The notes: generated from the letters alone by a model not told the origin. A stretch of 64,000 nt of DNA from Acidithiobacillus ferrooxidans ATCC 23270 (GCF_000021485.1 NC_011761.1:650001-714000), one strand, 5' to 3'; positions 11,280-20,767 are shown, numbered from the stretch's first letter. Program-made: numbers and translations.

Positions 11280-12114
11280 GCCCGGACGATTCCTGCGCCG
11301 CGGCACCGGCGGCCGCGGATTCGTCCAGCACCCGCTGCATGGTTTCGGCGAGTAGCGGCAGGCGCGCGGCGAACAGCGCGAAGGCCGCATCGGCATACTC
11401 GCGAATTTCATACTGGGCATCCTGCTTGCGCCGTAGTTTGAAAAAATTCATCAGGCTACGGAAGTTGACCGTCCAGTAGACGTCCGAGTAGGTGGCGACC
11501 GGCATCACATTGCGCAGCAGTTCACGGGCCCGGCCACGGTAAGGGTCGCGCCCACCCTCTTTGGGGGCCAGTTCACCGCATTCGCGCGCACCATCAATGC
11601 GGCTGCATGCCGCGCTATATTGTTTCTCATACCACGCGAAGAGTTGCGCCATCAGCGCTTCATATTCGTCTATGGCAGCCTCATCCAAAACCGCAAAGCC
11701 ATCCACCGTGCGCGCGGTGACATCGGGCACATAGGCGACGGAGATGGGCTTGCGATAGCGCATGGAAAACTCGTTCCAACTGGAAACGCGGTGTTTGACC
11801 CACTGGCGCAGCACGAAAATCGGCGCGATGAAGCGGAAACGGAAATAGACGGTCTCGAAGGGGGTGCCATGCTGATCGCGCAGCAACTGGTAAAGCAGGG
11901 CGCGGTCGCGATCCGTAAATTCGTGCCCGTTGGCGAGGCGCTGGTTGGTGGTGCTGATGCGCGCGGTGTTGATGATGGTGGCTTCATCACCCCAGGTTTC
12001 CTCCAGTTCGATGAAACCGAAGTTGCCGATGCGGCGGGTACCGCCGGGATTGAGTGCGCTACGCTGCGCCATTTCCTCCCGCAGTTCTGCGGTCGCCTTG
12101 TTGATCTCATGCAT
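11272..12114 (-). CDS. thyX: FAD-dependent thymidylate synthase
   Basis: 280 residues of the ThyX family, which makes dTMP from dUMP using methylene-tetrahydrofolate and FADH2. The ThyX motif (RHR-x7-S) appears as KHRVSSWNEFS at 107-117: the first arginine is lysine, while His108, Arg109 and Ser117 are kept. Upstream, the aroB stop overlaps this ATG by 8 bases, and downstream dgt overlaps its stop by 8 bases. The frame extends further upstream but that segment is the antisense-type shadow of aroB. Family call is firm; the lysine substitution is worth noting. Confidence 0.92.
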   Translation of the reverse strand: MHEINKATAELREEMAQRSALNPGGTRRIGNFGFIELEETWGDEATIINTARISTTNQRLANGHEFTDRDRALLYQLLRDQHGTPFETVYFRFRFIAPIFVLRQWVKHRVSSWNEFSMRYRKPISVAYVPDVTARTVDGFAVLDEAAIDEYEALMAQLFAWYEKQYSAACSRIDGARECGELAPKEGGRDPYRGRARELLRNVMPVATYSDVYWTVNFRSLMNFFKLRRKQDAQYEIREYADAAFALFAARLPLLAETMQRVLDESAAAGAAAQESSGHA

Positions 12115-13201
12115 GTCCGTGCTCCATGAACGCCTGAAGGGTTTGAGTGATAGCGGCCGGGGGAACCTCTCCGGTGATGACCGCACTCCCGATGCCGCGC
12201 AGCAGGATGAAGCGCACCCGCCCCCCCTCCGCTTTCTTGTCGACGCGCATGAAGCCGAGATAGTCGGCGACAGGGAGGGCCGGGGCCAGGGTGGGCAATC
12301 CGGTGGCTTCGACCAGGGCGTAGATGCGATCCTGCTCACTTTCCCGGATCAGATCCAGGCGACGCGACAGATCCGCCGCCATGACCATGCCGATGGCCAC
12401 CGCCTCACCGTGCAGGTACTGGCCGTAGCCCGTCGCCGCCTCGATGGCGTGACCAAAGGTGTGTCCAAGGTTGAGAATGGCCCTCAGCCCGCCTTCCAGT
12501 TCGTCGCGCGCCACGATATCCGCCTTGTCCTTGCAGGAGTGCCGGATCACTTTGGTCAGGGCGTCCGGCTCCCGGGCCAGCACTGCATCCATGTGATCTT
12601 CGAGCCAGGAGAAAAAGCCCTGATCGTTGATGAGGCCATATTTGATCACTTCTGCCAGGCCCGAACGGAATTCCCGTTCGGGCAGGCTGTCCAGGGTGTC
12701 GGTGTCGGCGATCACTGCCTGCGGTTGGTAAAAAGCGCCGATCATGTTCTTGCCGAGGGGGTGGTTGACCCCGGTCTTGCCGCCAACCGAGGAGTCCACC
12801 ATGGCGAGCAGGGTGGTCGGCACCTGAATGTAGGCCACCCCCCTCTGATAGACCGCCGCGGCAAAACCGGTGATGTCCCCCACGACCCCGCCGCCGAGGG
12901 CGCACAGGGTACAGTCGCGACCGTACCCTGCGCTCAACAGGCGTCCGGCGATTTCCTGGATGTTGTCCAGGGATTTGCTCTCTTCGCCAGCTGGCAGGAT
13001 GATGCTCAGCGACGGCTTGTCCAGGGCCTTGAGGGTCTTTTGCAGGGTCTCCAGATAGAGGGGCGCGACATTGCTGTCCGTGACGACCGCCACAGGACCT
13101 TTGCTCAGAGCTGGCGCAAAGAGCGCGGAGTCGGCGAGAATGCCTGTGCCGGTGTGAATGGGGTAACTGCGCTGACCCAGATCGACGCAAAGACTACGCA
13201 T
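12107..13201 (-). CDS. aroB: 3-dehydroquinate synthase
   Basis: 364 residues, normal for AroB, the second step of the shikimate pathway (DAHP to 3-dehydroquinate, NAD and metal dependent). The NAD-binding GGGVVGDITGFAAA and the active-site block VPTTLLAMVDSSVGGKTG are visible, as are the metal ligands in GLAEVIKYG and NLGHTFGHAIE. It follows aroK in the classic aroK-aroB order and overlaps thyX. Nothing unusual beyond the overlap. Confidence 0.97.
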   Translation of the reverse strand: MRSLCVDLGQRSYPIHTGTGILADSALFAPALSKGPVAVVTDSNVAPLYLETLQKTLKALDKPSLSIILPAGEESKSLDNIQEIAGRLLSAGYGRDCTLCALGGGVVGDITGFAAAVYQRGVAYIQVPTTLLAMVDSSVGGKTGVNHPLGKNMIGAFYQPQAVIADTDTLDSLPEREFRSGLAEVIKYGLINDQGFFSWLEDHMDAVLAREPDALTKVIRHSCKDKADIVARDELEGGLRAILNLGHTFGHAIEAATGYGQYLHGEAVAIGMVMAADLSRRLDLIRESEQDRIYALVEATGLPTLAPALPVADYLGFMRVDKKAEGGRVRFILLRGIGSAVITGEVPPAAITQTLQAFMEHGHA

Positions 13202-13306
13202 GGTATGTTTTCTCTTATGGACCGGTTATGTCCCATTGTTGTGGTTCTTTTGCGTTGAGGCAAGTGCGCCGCGCCATTGTGGTCGTTTGGCGCCGGTTTG
13301 ACCCCT

Positions 13307-13846
13307 CTACCCCCGGACGGGGGGGTGCCCTGCCCGCTGCTGGAGGTGGCGCAGTATCCGGCGCAGAACCTGATCCGAGCGCAGACCGTCCCCCACCACC
13401 CGCCAGTGGGCAGTCTCCCGGTACAGGGTATTACGCTGCTCCGCCAGTGTTTTCAGACGGCAATCAAGGTCCGTATTTTGCAGCAGTGGGCGGTTGCGGT
13501 CATGGCGAATACGTCTGAGTTGCTCGTCGACGCTGATATCCAGATGAATGACCTGGCCCATCTGCCGCAGATGATGTCGATTGGCCGGGTCGAGTATGGC
13601 GCCGCCGCCGGTGGCGAGTACCATCGGTTCGCTCCAGGTGGAGAGGTCGGCGATGATTTTGCGTTCCCGTTCGCGGAAACCCGATTCCCCCTCGATCTCA
13701 AAAATAGTGGGAATATCCACCCCCGTATGATGGACGATGAGCGCGTCGCTATCCACATAAGGAAGACGCAAGCGGGCGGCCAGAAGCCGCCCGATGGTCG
13801 ATTTGCCCGATCCCATGGGCCCGATGAGGATGATGCTGCCGGTCAT
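13307..13846 (-). CDS. aroK: Shikimate kinase
   Basis: 179 residues, an AroK/AroL P-loop kinase that phosphorylates shikimate. Walker A is GPMGSGKS (residues 9-16), followed by the shikimate-binding DSD (VDSDALI) and the glycine-rich LATGGGAIL. The ATG overlaps the pilQ stop as ATGA, so translation is likely coupled to the pilus genes, an arrangement widespread in proteobacteria. About 105 bases separate it from aroB; no promoter was clear there. Confidence 0.96.
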   Translation of the reverse strand: MTGSIILIGPMGSGKSTIGRLLAARLRLPYVDSDALIVHHTGVDIPTIFEIEGESGFRERERKIIADLSTWSEPMVLATGGGAILDPANRHHLRQMGQVIHLDISVDEQLRRIRHDRNRPLLQNTDLDCRLKTLAEQRNTLYRETAHWRVVGDGLRSDQVLRRILRHLQQRAGHPPVRG

Positions 13847-16197
13847 GTTCCCGGATTGCTGCCGGCGGAAGCGACGCCGAGTCCCCCTGGAGACTCGCCA
13901 CCGACGACCTTGGGGGTCAGGAAGACCAACAGTTCGGTCTTGGCCACACTGTTGATGTGGCTTTTGAAGAGCCAGCCCAGCAGGGGAATATCCCGGAGCA
14001 GCGGAACGCCGGTTTCATTCTGGGTGGTCGAGTCGGTGTAAATGCCGCCGATGACCACCGTTTGCCCATTATTGACCAGCAGCTTGGTTTTGACCTGCTG
14101 GGTGTTGATGGGAATACCGGAAGGCATGGCCTGAGCGTAGTTGGGTTGGTCATTGCGCGCATCCACATCCAGGGTGATCTTGCCGTTGGGCGAGATGTGC
14201 GGGGTGACGTCCAGGCTCAGCACCGCTTTTTTGAAAGACACGGCCGTCGCGCCGCTGCTGGTGGCCTGCTGATAGGGAATTTCCTGGCCCTGTTCGATGA
14301 CCGCTTTTTCATTGTCCTGCGTGAGGACTTTGGGGCTGGAGATGATCTTGGCGCGATTATCGGCCTGTAGAGCCTGTAGCTGCAGATTCAGGATCCGATT
14401 GCCGGCGGCGGTGCCCAGGGCAAAACCCAGTGATGCCGGGTTCATGCTGGCGAGGGCGGTGCCAGCGGTGGAAGGTACCAGATTCACCAGTGCCGGGGTG
14501 GTGAAGCCGGTTCCGGTGGTAGTGGTTGTTCCGGACATCGGGTAGGCGCCGCCCTGTGTCGAGGTAACCCCCGTAGCACCGGTGCCCGACAGGTTGACGA
14601 TGCCACCGCCACCGCCGCTGGTATAGGTGCCGCCCCAGTTTACGCCCAGGGACTGTGCCGCACTGGTGGTGACCTGGACGATGCGCGCTTCGATCAATAC
14701 CTGGGGGACCGGACGATCGATCTTGGCGATCAGGTGTTTGATATTGGCGATGTCCTGGGGGGTATCCCGGACCAGCAGGCTGTTGGTGCGAGTCACTACC
14801 GCCACGGAGCCGCGTGGGCCGAGCAGGGAATTACCGATGAGGCTGGAGTTGGGAATGCCCAGCGCACTGGCCAGTGCGGCATTCTGCGCCGGATTCATTT
14901 CGTTGCCGGTCTCTCCGCCGCCGGGTTCCTTGTTCTGGTCGAAACCCTGCAACAGCGAGGCGATCTCGGAGGCTTTGGCGTATCTGATCCGGATCAGTTC
15001 CGTCTCCAGCGGTTCCAGCTTGCGCTTGCTGGCGTCGGCCTTCAGTTGTGCCTCTTCCTGGCTGGTGATCTGGCTGGCGGGCGCCACCCAGAGAATATTG
15101 CCGATGTGTTTTACCGCCAGCCCCTGAGATTGCAGGATCACCTGGAAGGCCTGTTCCCACGGCTCATTCTTGAGGCGGATGGAAAGGCTGCCGGTCACAT
15201 TGTTGGAGACGACGATGTTCTGATGGGTGAAGTCGGCGATGACCTGCAGGGCATCGCGCACGCTGATGTTCTGGAAGTCCATGCTCAGGCGCGCGCCGGC
15301 GTTGGGATTGTCGACGGCCTCAGCGGCTTTGGGATGTACATCGATCAAGGTGCGCTGCCCCAGTTGATAAGCCGAATACTCGTAAGGACCATGAATGGCG
15401 AATACCAGACGGGTACTTCGCCCCAGGGGATAGCTATCCACATACTGAACCGGGGTGCCGAACTGACTGACGCCAAAGCGGTGAGTATAGCTGGACGGAA
15501 TGCCCGTGTCTTTGAGTTCGACGACGAGAGCACCGTTCTCGCGGGTGACGTTCATCTGCGGTTGCGGACCGGAGATGGAAAGATCGAGGATGCCGCCGCC
15601 GTTTTTGCCACGCTTGAAACTCAGGTCGTTGATTTGGGTGCCGGAAGCGGTGGTCGGTGCGGGCACAGGTAGTGCCGCGGCCGCCGGTGCGGGGGCCACG
15701 TTGCTGGTAGCGGGTACCGTCGAAGTACTCGCTGCAGAAGTCGCCGTGTTGCCTTTGTCGGCGACGAGCGCGAGTCGATAACCCTCGGGGGCGGGCTCCA
15801 TCATGATCGCCTGCGGCGACTTCAGCAGCAGATCAAGGCGGGCGTGGTGACCGATATTCTCGGTGAGTACATTTTGCACCGCGCCGCTGCCCGCGACGGC
15901 GCCCACGGAGTTCAGGAAGTGGGCATCACTGAAATCGATGCGTACGCGGTAGCCACCGTTGAGCGTATTCACATCATAGGCGGGGCGACTGTCACTGCGG
16001 ATGAGAAAGGCCGTGCCATGCTGATCCTGTACCGGCGTGATGCTGCTGATGAGGCTCTCCGCCCACGCGGCGCCAGAACTCAGGCAGAGGGCCGCCGCCA
16101 GAACGGCAAGGGTTGCCGGCCTCGGCAGCGGAAGCCGTGCGTGCGAACTTGCGGTGACACGGCGAGTGTGGCGGGAGGTACTGGATGCAGGGCTCAT
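13843..16197 (-). CDS. pilQ: Type IV pilus secretin PilQ
   Basis: 784 residues, an outer-membrane secretin forming the channel for the type IV pilus. A signal peptide ends near AAWA-ES. Order: two AMIN-type peptidoglycan-binding regions, a secretin/TonB N-terminal short domain, N1-type domain, then the secretin pore domain with VPLLRDIPLLGWLFKS near the C terminus. A Ser/Thr/Gly-rich stretch (about 540-600) interrupts the secretin domain. It is the last gene of pilMNOPQ and overlaps aroK by 4 bases. GAGGA upstream of the ATG supports the start. Confidence 0.96.
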   Translation of the reverse strand: MSPASSTSRHTRRVTASSHARLPLPRPATLAVLAAALCLSSGAAWAESLISSITPVQDQHGTAFLIRSDSRPAYDVNTLNGGYRVRIDFSDAHFLNSVGAVAGSGAVQNVLTENIGHHARLDLLLKSPQAIMMEPAPEGYRLALVADKGNTATSAASTSTVPATSNVAPAPAAAALPVPAPTTASGTQINDLSFKRGKNGGGILDLSISGPQPQMNVTRENGALVVELKDTGIPSSYTHRFGVSQFGTPVQYVDSYPLGRSTRLVFAIHGPYEYSAYQLGQRTLIDVHPKAAEAVDNPNAGARLSMDFQNISVRDALQVIADFTHQNIVVSNNVTGSLSIRLKNEPWEQAFQVILQSQGLAVKHIGNILWVAPASQITSQEEAQLKADASKRKLEPLETELIRIRYAKASEIASLLQGFDQNKEPGGGETGNEMNPAQNAALASALGIPNSSLIGNSLLGPRGSVAVVTRTNSLLVRDTPQDIANIKHLIAKIDRPVPQVLIEARIVQVTTSAAQSLGVNWGGTYTSGGGGGIVNLSGTGATGVTSTQGGAYPMSGTTTTTGTGFTTPALVNLVPSTAGTALASMNPASLGFALGTAAGNRILNLQLQALQADNRAKIISSPKVLTQDNEKAVIEQGQEIPYQQATSSGATAVSFKKAVLSLDVTPHISPNGKITLDVDARNDQPNYAQAMPSGIPINTQQVKTKLLVNNGQTVVIGGIYTDSTTQNETGVPLLRDIPLLGWLFKSHINSVAKTELLVFLTPKVVGGESPGGLGVASAGSNPGT

Positions 16198-16241
16198 CTT
16201 ATCGCTATCCTCTGTATTCTTTGGGGTTAGGCAAGTCGTGT

Positions 16242-16790
16242 TCAGTGGCTGTTCTGCATCTGCAGGACAGTCTGCTCTTTTTGGAATCCACCGAAGGCGT
16301 TGGGCATGAATTGTTCGACGGTAACCGACCGCTTCGTCATGCCGTCGTCAATATGTACGATGCGACCGTCATGGGTGCCGATGTAACTGCCGACCGTGGC
16401 GCGATACACCTTATGATCCGGTGTGAGGAGCACGGCCCAGAGCTTGCCCTGGCTGTCGCGGACGATGCCGGTCACGCTCAGGCTGGAAAGCGCGTACTTC
16501 TCCAGGGGTTGGAGTGGTCCATGACTGGCGGGACGTGGACCCGTGCTGGCGGCGGCGGCCTCCTTGCGAAGTAGCAGTTCCGAAAAGCTCGTGAAGGGGT
16601 CGCGATTCGTTGGATTTTCATAAGCCTTCGGCTGGTAAGCGGGGGTCTTGGGCAGCGGCGTGACGTGCGCGCTGATTTTCGGTCCGTTGGCTACAAAAGC
16701 CTGAAGATGACTGAGGTTGTCGCTCTCCGAGCAGCCGCCCAGCAACGCCATGCCGGTAAGCACCATCATGATACGGAAAGAACGCTTCAT
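16242..16790 (-). CDS. pilP: Type IV pilus lipoprotein PilP
   Basis: 182 residues with a lipoprotein signal peptide; the lipobox is LLGGC with Cys20. PilP sits in the periplasm, tethered to the inner membrane, and links the PilN/PilO dimer to the PilQ secretin. The C-terminal half (LEKYALSSLSVTGIVRDSQGKLWAVL...) matches the PilP beta-sandwich domain. It overlaps pilO by 4 bases (ATGA) and lies 44 bases before pilQ. Confidence 0.94.
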   Translation of the reverse strand: MKRSFRIMMVLTGMALLGGCSESDNLSHLQAFVANGPKISAHVTPLPKTPAYQPKAYENPTNRDPFTSFSELLLRKEAAAASTGPRPASHGPLQPLEKYALSSLSVTGIVRDSQGKLWAVLLTPDHKVYRATVGSYIGTHDGRIVHIDDGMTKRSVTVEQFMPNAFGGFQKEQTVLQMQNSH

Positions 16791-17440
16791 GACTTGCCCC
16801 CATTCTTGCCCCGGCCACCGGCATTGTCCCGGTTATCCAGGTAACGATAGGTGGTTGCCGTGCACTGCATGACCAGTTTCTGGGAAGCCTGCGCCTTGGC
16901 GAGACTGGTCGTACCCACATCAGGCATCCGCGCAATGTCGATATCGTTGATGGTGACGATACGGGGCATGGCGGCCACCGCAGCGGCGAAGCGGCCGATA
17001 TCATTGTAGGTACCGACCACTTTGAGCCTTACCGGTATCTTCGCGTAGAAGTTTTTGTTGACCTCACTGGTCGGCTGGAAGAGTTCGAAATCCAGCCCGC
17101 GGCTGCGTCCCGCCAGGGTCACGTCATCCAGCAAGGAGGGGATCTGGGTGCGGTTGGGCAACTGCTGCAGAAAGTCCTGAAAACGCCGGTTCATTTCTTT
17201 GATCTGGGCTTGGTAGGCGGGCAGGGAGGCGGCCAGCAACTGTTTTTGCCGCACCTGGGTCTTCAGGCTGTCTTCCTGGGTTTTTAGCTGATTGTATTGG
17301 TTGTTCTCGGGTGAGATGAACTCAAACCAGGCCAGGATACCGAATATGAGGACGATGATAACGATGGCGACGAGTTTGGTTTTGGCGGGCCAGCGGACGA
17401 TGTCGTCGATTTGCAGATTGCGGAGTTCGTCAAAGGTCAT
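16787..17440 (-). CDS. pilO: Type IV pilus inner-membrane platform protein PilO
   Basis: 217 residues with one N-terminal membrane helix (about 24-40, KLVAIVIIVLIFGILAWF), a coiled-coil stretch (about 45-95) and a ferredoxin-like periplasmic domain (about 95-185). It pairs with PilN in the pilus alignment complex. The start overlaps the pilN stop by 4 bases and the stop overlaps pilP by 4 bases. A basic/glycine-rich tail (NAGGRGKNGGKS) ends the protein. Confidence 0.94.
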   Translation of the reverse strand: MTFDELRNLQIDDIVRWPAKTKLVAIVIIVLIFGILAWFEFISPENNQYNQLKTQEDSLKTQVRQKQLLAASLPAYQAQIKEMNRRFQDFLQQLPNRTQIPSLLDDVTLAGRSRGLDFELFQPTSEVNKNFYAKIPVRLKVVGTYNDIGRFAAAVAAMPRIVTINDIDIARMPDVGTTSLAKAQASQKLVMQCTATTYRYLDNRDNAGGRGKNGGKS

Positions 17441-18030
17441 GGCCGGGTATCCTTATTCTGCGCAGGCGCGCCACTTTTATGCGCGGCGGTTGGCGTGCGG
17501 ATGCTCATCTGCAGCGTGAATTGCCCCACTTCTTCGTTACCCAGTTTGGATTTACTGATGATGTTGAGTTCCGGCTTCTCAAAAATCCTGGAGGCCTCGA
17601 TGTTGCGCATGAACGCCGCGACCTGATCGTTTGCCTGGGAATAGCCGTCGACGGTAATGCTGTCGCCTGCCTGCTTGAGGTGGGTCAGGAATACGCCATC
17701 GGGTGTAACCCTGGCCAGGGTGTTGAAGAGATGCACCACCATATCCCGCTGGTCCTGCAGGTCGGTGATGATGTCCTCGCGGGCGAGCAGTTGGTCGCGT
17801 TTCTTGCGCAGGTCGGCGACGGACGCGATTTTTTGATTCAGTTGGGTGGTGACGTTTTGCAGATACTGCACTTTTTGCTGTTCGGCGGAAACGCGTGCGC
17901 TGAAGATGCTGTAGATGCCGTAGTAGAACAGCGCGGTGAGCAGCAGGATGCCGACGAGAGCCAGCGCCAAAAGCTGGCTGCGCTGGACCCGCTGGGCCTC
18001 CCGATAAGGCAGCAGATTGATGCGGATCAT
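17437..18030 (-). CDS. pilN: Type IV pilus inner-membrane platform protein PilN
   Basis: 197 residues. The N terminus MIRINLLPYRE is the conserved cytoplasmic PilN motif that binds PilM, followed by a membrane helix (about 22-45), a coiled coil (about 50-95) and a periplasmic domain. It overlaps pilM and pilO by 4 bases at each end. The C-terminal tail is Thr/Ala/Lys-rich and probably disordered. Confidence 0.95.
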   Translation of the reverse strand: MIRINLLPYREAQRVQRSQLLALALVGILLLTALFYYGIYSIFSARVSAEQQKVQYLQNVTTQLNQKIASVADLRKKRDQLLAREDIITDLQDQRDMVVHLFNTLARVTPDGVFLTHLKQAGDSITVDGYSQANDQVAAFMRNIEASRIFEKPELNIISKSKLGNEEVGQFTLQMSIRTPTAAHKSGAPAQNKDTRP

Positions 18031-19091
18031 GCAGAAACCCTCCTTAGCGCCAACCCGCAGGCAACAGCCAGGGATGACCGGTCTGCATCCATGAAACGAC
18101 GACTGATCTGAGGGGCCATTTCCATGCCCGCAAAAGGATCTGGCACGTAGACCGGAAAGTTCACGAGCTGGCGCAACTGTTCGCCAAGTTGCGGAATCCG
18201 GGCTCCGACACCAAAGAGATGCACCGATCCCGCCGGAATATCCGGCATGCTGGCCTGAAAGAAGTCCAGAGAGCGAAACAATTCCTGCGCCATGCTCCGG
18301 GTAAAGGGGCTGAGCACATCACGCCCATAGTCCGGCGGTAGACCGCCGAAGCGCTCCATGCGTTGCGCATCGTTGAGGGCGAGGTCGTAGCGGCGCTGGA
18401 TCTCTTCGATCAGACGACTGAGACCGAAATTATGTTCTCGGGAGTAGACCGGGTGGCCTTCCTGAAAAGCGTAAATGTTCGTGGTGATGCTACCCATCTC
18501 CACCAGAATGACCGCACTGCCCGGAATATTGCGCTGTGGTGGGGACACACTGGCAAGGTGCTCATATAACAACCAGAGCGCAAAGGGCTTGACGTCGACA
18601 ATTTTGGGCTTGAGGCCGGCCTCTTCCAGCACCGCTGCGCGGTCTTCGACGGCTTCTTTTTTGCACGCCACCAACAATATATGGTTATACCCCCTTCTGT
18701 TGGCGTCCGGCCCGAGTACCGCGAAATCGAAATTGACGGCATCAATGCTGTAGGGAATATACTGGCCGCTTTCGAAGCGGATCTGCTCCTCCATACCCAC
18801 TTCATCGAGGTCTTCCGGAAGTGCTATGACCTTGACGATGGCGGCATTGGCGGGTAAGGCGGTCGCCACGGCCTTGGTGCGGATGCGGGATCGTTCCAGA
18901 ATGGCGCGCACTGCGCGCCTGACTGCCTCCGCGTCCAGGATGTCGCGATCATTGACGGCGCCTGGCGGAAGCGCTTCGGAGTCGGCGTGTTCGACGCGAA
19001 TTCCCCCCCGGGGCTTCGAGAGTTCCACGAGTTTTACCGCGTCCGGACTGATATCCAGGCCGAGCAAAGGAGGACTTGGTAGACGCAGCAC
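18027..19091 (-). CDS. pilM: Type IV pilus actin-like protein PilM
   Basis: 354 residues of the actin-like PilM family, a cytoplasmic ring that binds the PilN N terminus. The phosphate-1 loop LLGLDISPDAVKLVEL and the later VEMGSITTNIYAF and GVGARIPQL segments mark the ATPase fold. It is the first gene of pilMNOPQ; the 224 bases to the divergent tadA should carry the promoter. TATAAA about 15 bases before the ATG could be a -10 element. Confidence 0.95.
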   Translation of the reverse strand: MLRLPSPPLLGLDISPDAVKLVELSKPRGGIRVEHADSEALPPGAVNDRDILDAEAVRRAVRAILERSRIRTKAVATALPANAAIVKVIALPEDLDEVGMEEQIRFESGQYIPYSIDAVNFDFAVLGPDANRRGYNHILLVACKKEAVEDRAAVLEEAGLKPKIVDVKPFALWLLYEHLASVSPPQRNIPGSAVILVEMGSITTNIYAFQEGHPVYSREHNFGLSRLIEEIQRRYDLALNDAQRMERFGGLPPDYGRDVLSPFTRSMAQELFRSLDFFQASMPDIPAGSVHLFGVGARIPQLGEQLRQLVNFPVYVPDPFAGMEMAPQISRRFMDADRSSLAVACGLALRRVSA

Positions 19092-19315
19092 GTTTACTCC
19101 CTTTTTATAGTCTGACGGATACTACACCAATGCGATTTGCAAAAAGCCAACAGCGCTCGCGCAAGTTGTGAGGCTTTTGCGCAACTGGTGGGGGAAATTA
19201 GCCGCATTCCCGATTCTGTCAAGGCGGGTGGCGGCGGAAAATGGTTACCATGCACCGAAATGCCGGCGGTGCTGTGTGGCCACCCGGTCTTCAGTGAGGT
19301 GATCTGAGGAGTTTC

Positions 19316-19852
19316 ATGATGGTAACGGACGAAGACCCCGATTCCCGGGATGCCGCGTGGATGGCGCTGGCGCTGGACTATGCAGCGCGTGCGGCAGGGC
19401 AGGGTGAGGTGCCCGTGGGCGCTGTCCTGGTGGATGTCGGCGGCCATCTGCTGGCGGCGGCGCACAATACGCCGGTGCGGGACCACGACCCCAGCGCCCA
19501 CGCGGAAATGCGCGTACTGCGCCAAGCGGCCCGGTCCCTGCAAAACTACCGGTTGACCGGCACGACCCTCTACGTCACGCTGGAGCCGTGCGTGATGTGT
19601 GTGGGGGCGCTGCTGCACGCGCGGGTCGCGCGTCTCGTCTATGGCGCGCCGGACCCCAAAGCGGGTGCTGTGGAAAGTCTCTACCACCTGTTGGAAGATG
19701 ACCGCTTTAATCACCGCGTCATGGCGCAGGGTGGCTTGTTGGCGGGGCCGTCCGCAACTCTGCTGCGGGATTTTTTCCAGGCGCGGCGCCGTGGCAAGCG
19801 ATCCGGGAGTGCAGGCATTGCCGGGGCTGAGAAGCAGGGGGAAGAGGAATGA
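19316..19852 (+). CDS. tadA: tRNA-specific adenosine deaminase
   Basis: 178 residues of the cytidine/deoxycytidylate deaminase fold. The zinc site is HAE (His62, Glu64) with PCVMC (Cys92, Cys95). TadA converts A34 of tRNA-Arg(ACG) to inosine. Two adjacent ATGs begin the gene after GAGGAG. The C-terminal 20 residues are Arg/Gly/Ala/Glu-rich and poorly conserved. It overlaps the YjbQ gene by 4 bases. Confidence 0.93.
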   Translation: MMVTDEDPDSRDAAWMALALDYAARAAGQGEVPVGAVLVDVGGHLLAAAHNTPVRDHDPSAHAEMRVLRQAARSLQNYRLTGTTLYVTLEPCVMCVGALLHARVARLVYGAPDPKAGAVESLYHLLEDDRFNHRVMAQGGLLAGPSATLLRDFFQARRRGKRSGSAGIAGAEKQGEEE

Positions 19853-20280
19853 AGCAGTACAGCGGTGCATGGCAGATGGACAATGGTGGTCGCGGACTCT
19901 ACGATCTCACCCCGAAATTGCAGGAGTGGTTGGAGGAGGTGCGTGCCGGAGAGGGGTGGGTGAACCTCTTCGTCCCTCACACGTCGGCCAGTCTGTTGTT
20001 GCAGGAAAACGCTGATCCCGATGTGCAAAGGGATATCCTCGATTATTTTGCACGCATGGTTCCGGATGGTGATCCCGGCTTTCGCCATCGCAATGAAGGG
20101 CCGGATGATATGTCGGCACATCTGCGCAGCGCGCTGACTCAGAATAGTCTGATCATCCCGGTGCGGGAGGGGCGGGCGGGGCTGGGGGGCTGGCAGGGAG
20201 TTTTTCTGTTTGAACACCGGGTGCGACCAGTCAGCCGCCGGGTGCTGGTCAGCTTCCAGGGTGTTGCAAAGGAGGTGTGA
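19849..20280 (+). CDS. YjbQ family (UPF0047) protein
   Basis: 143 residues of the YjbQ/UPF0047 family. Conserved blocks are FVPHTSASLLLQENADPDV, GPDDMSAHLRSAL and WQGVFLFEHR; the histidines and the Glu are proposed to form a metal-binding active site in homologues. Members have shown weak thiamine-phosphate synthase activity, but the physiological role is unsettled. It lies between tadA and a short unknown gene with overlapping ends, so the three are probably one transcript. Confidence 0.9.
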   Translation: MKQYSGAWQMDNGGRGLYDLTPKLQEWLEEVRAGEGWVNLFVPHTSASLLLQENADPDVQRDILDYFARMVPDGDPGFRHRNEGPDDMSAHLRSALTQNSLIIPVREGRAGLGGWQGVFLFEHRVRPVSRRVLVSFQGVAKEV

Positions 20281-20705
20281 TGTCTGAATTCATGAAATTA
20301 TACAATGGCATGCTATACGGCATCCGGGACTGGACGCGCTGGGATACATTTCAGAAAACGCTGGTGGAACAGGCGGACGGCGGATGGTATGTGTATTTCG
20401 TCGGGGTGGATTTTCCGCAGGCGCCCCTGGACGCGGTGACCTTCCGCAAGGTACTGGGTGCGATCGATATATTGTTGCATCATGACCACAAAGAAAGATA
20501 TCTCGGCATCGTCTATGTGGATGATTTTGAACATCCGCAACTGGTCAAGATTTATGATCCCAACAATCTGGGTGCGTCCTGTGGCAGCAGCGGCAAAGTG
20601 GTTCCGGCCGGCTGGATACTCTCCCGGATTCCTCCCGAGCCTTTGGGGGAGTTCGTGGTGCCCGAAGGCCGCAAGCGCTGGTGGCGGGAGATTTTTCAGG
20701 ACTGA
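20280..20705 (+). CDS. Conserved hypothetical protein
   Basis: 141 residues, not recognised. No signal peptide or membrane segment is apparent. It is rich in aromatic residues (WDTF, GGWYVYFVGVDF, RKRWWREIF) and contains LHHDHKERYLGIVYVDDFEHPQ, acidic and histidine-rich, and a GASCGSSGK segment. AAGGAGG at 20269-20275 supports the ATG at 20280 rather than the GTG three bases earlier. The coding start touches the YjbQ stop. Same-direction neighbours tadA and the MutS2-like gene do not give a clear functional hint. Confidence 0.7.
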   Translation: MSEFMKLYNGMLYGIRDWTRWDTFQKTLVEQADGGWYVYFVGVDFPQAPLDAVTFRKVLGAIDILLHHDHKERYLGIVYVDDFEHPQLVKIYDPNNLGASCGSSGKVVPAGWILSRIPPEPLGEFVVPEGRKRWWREIFQD

Positions 20706-20767
20706 GCGGGTTGGCATTGCCGCCCCGCCTTTTACCCCTTTTTGCCAACCAATCACCAGGAGTACCC

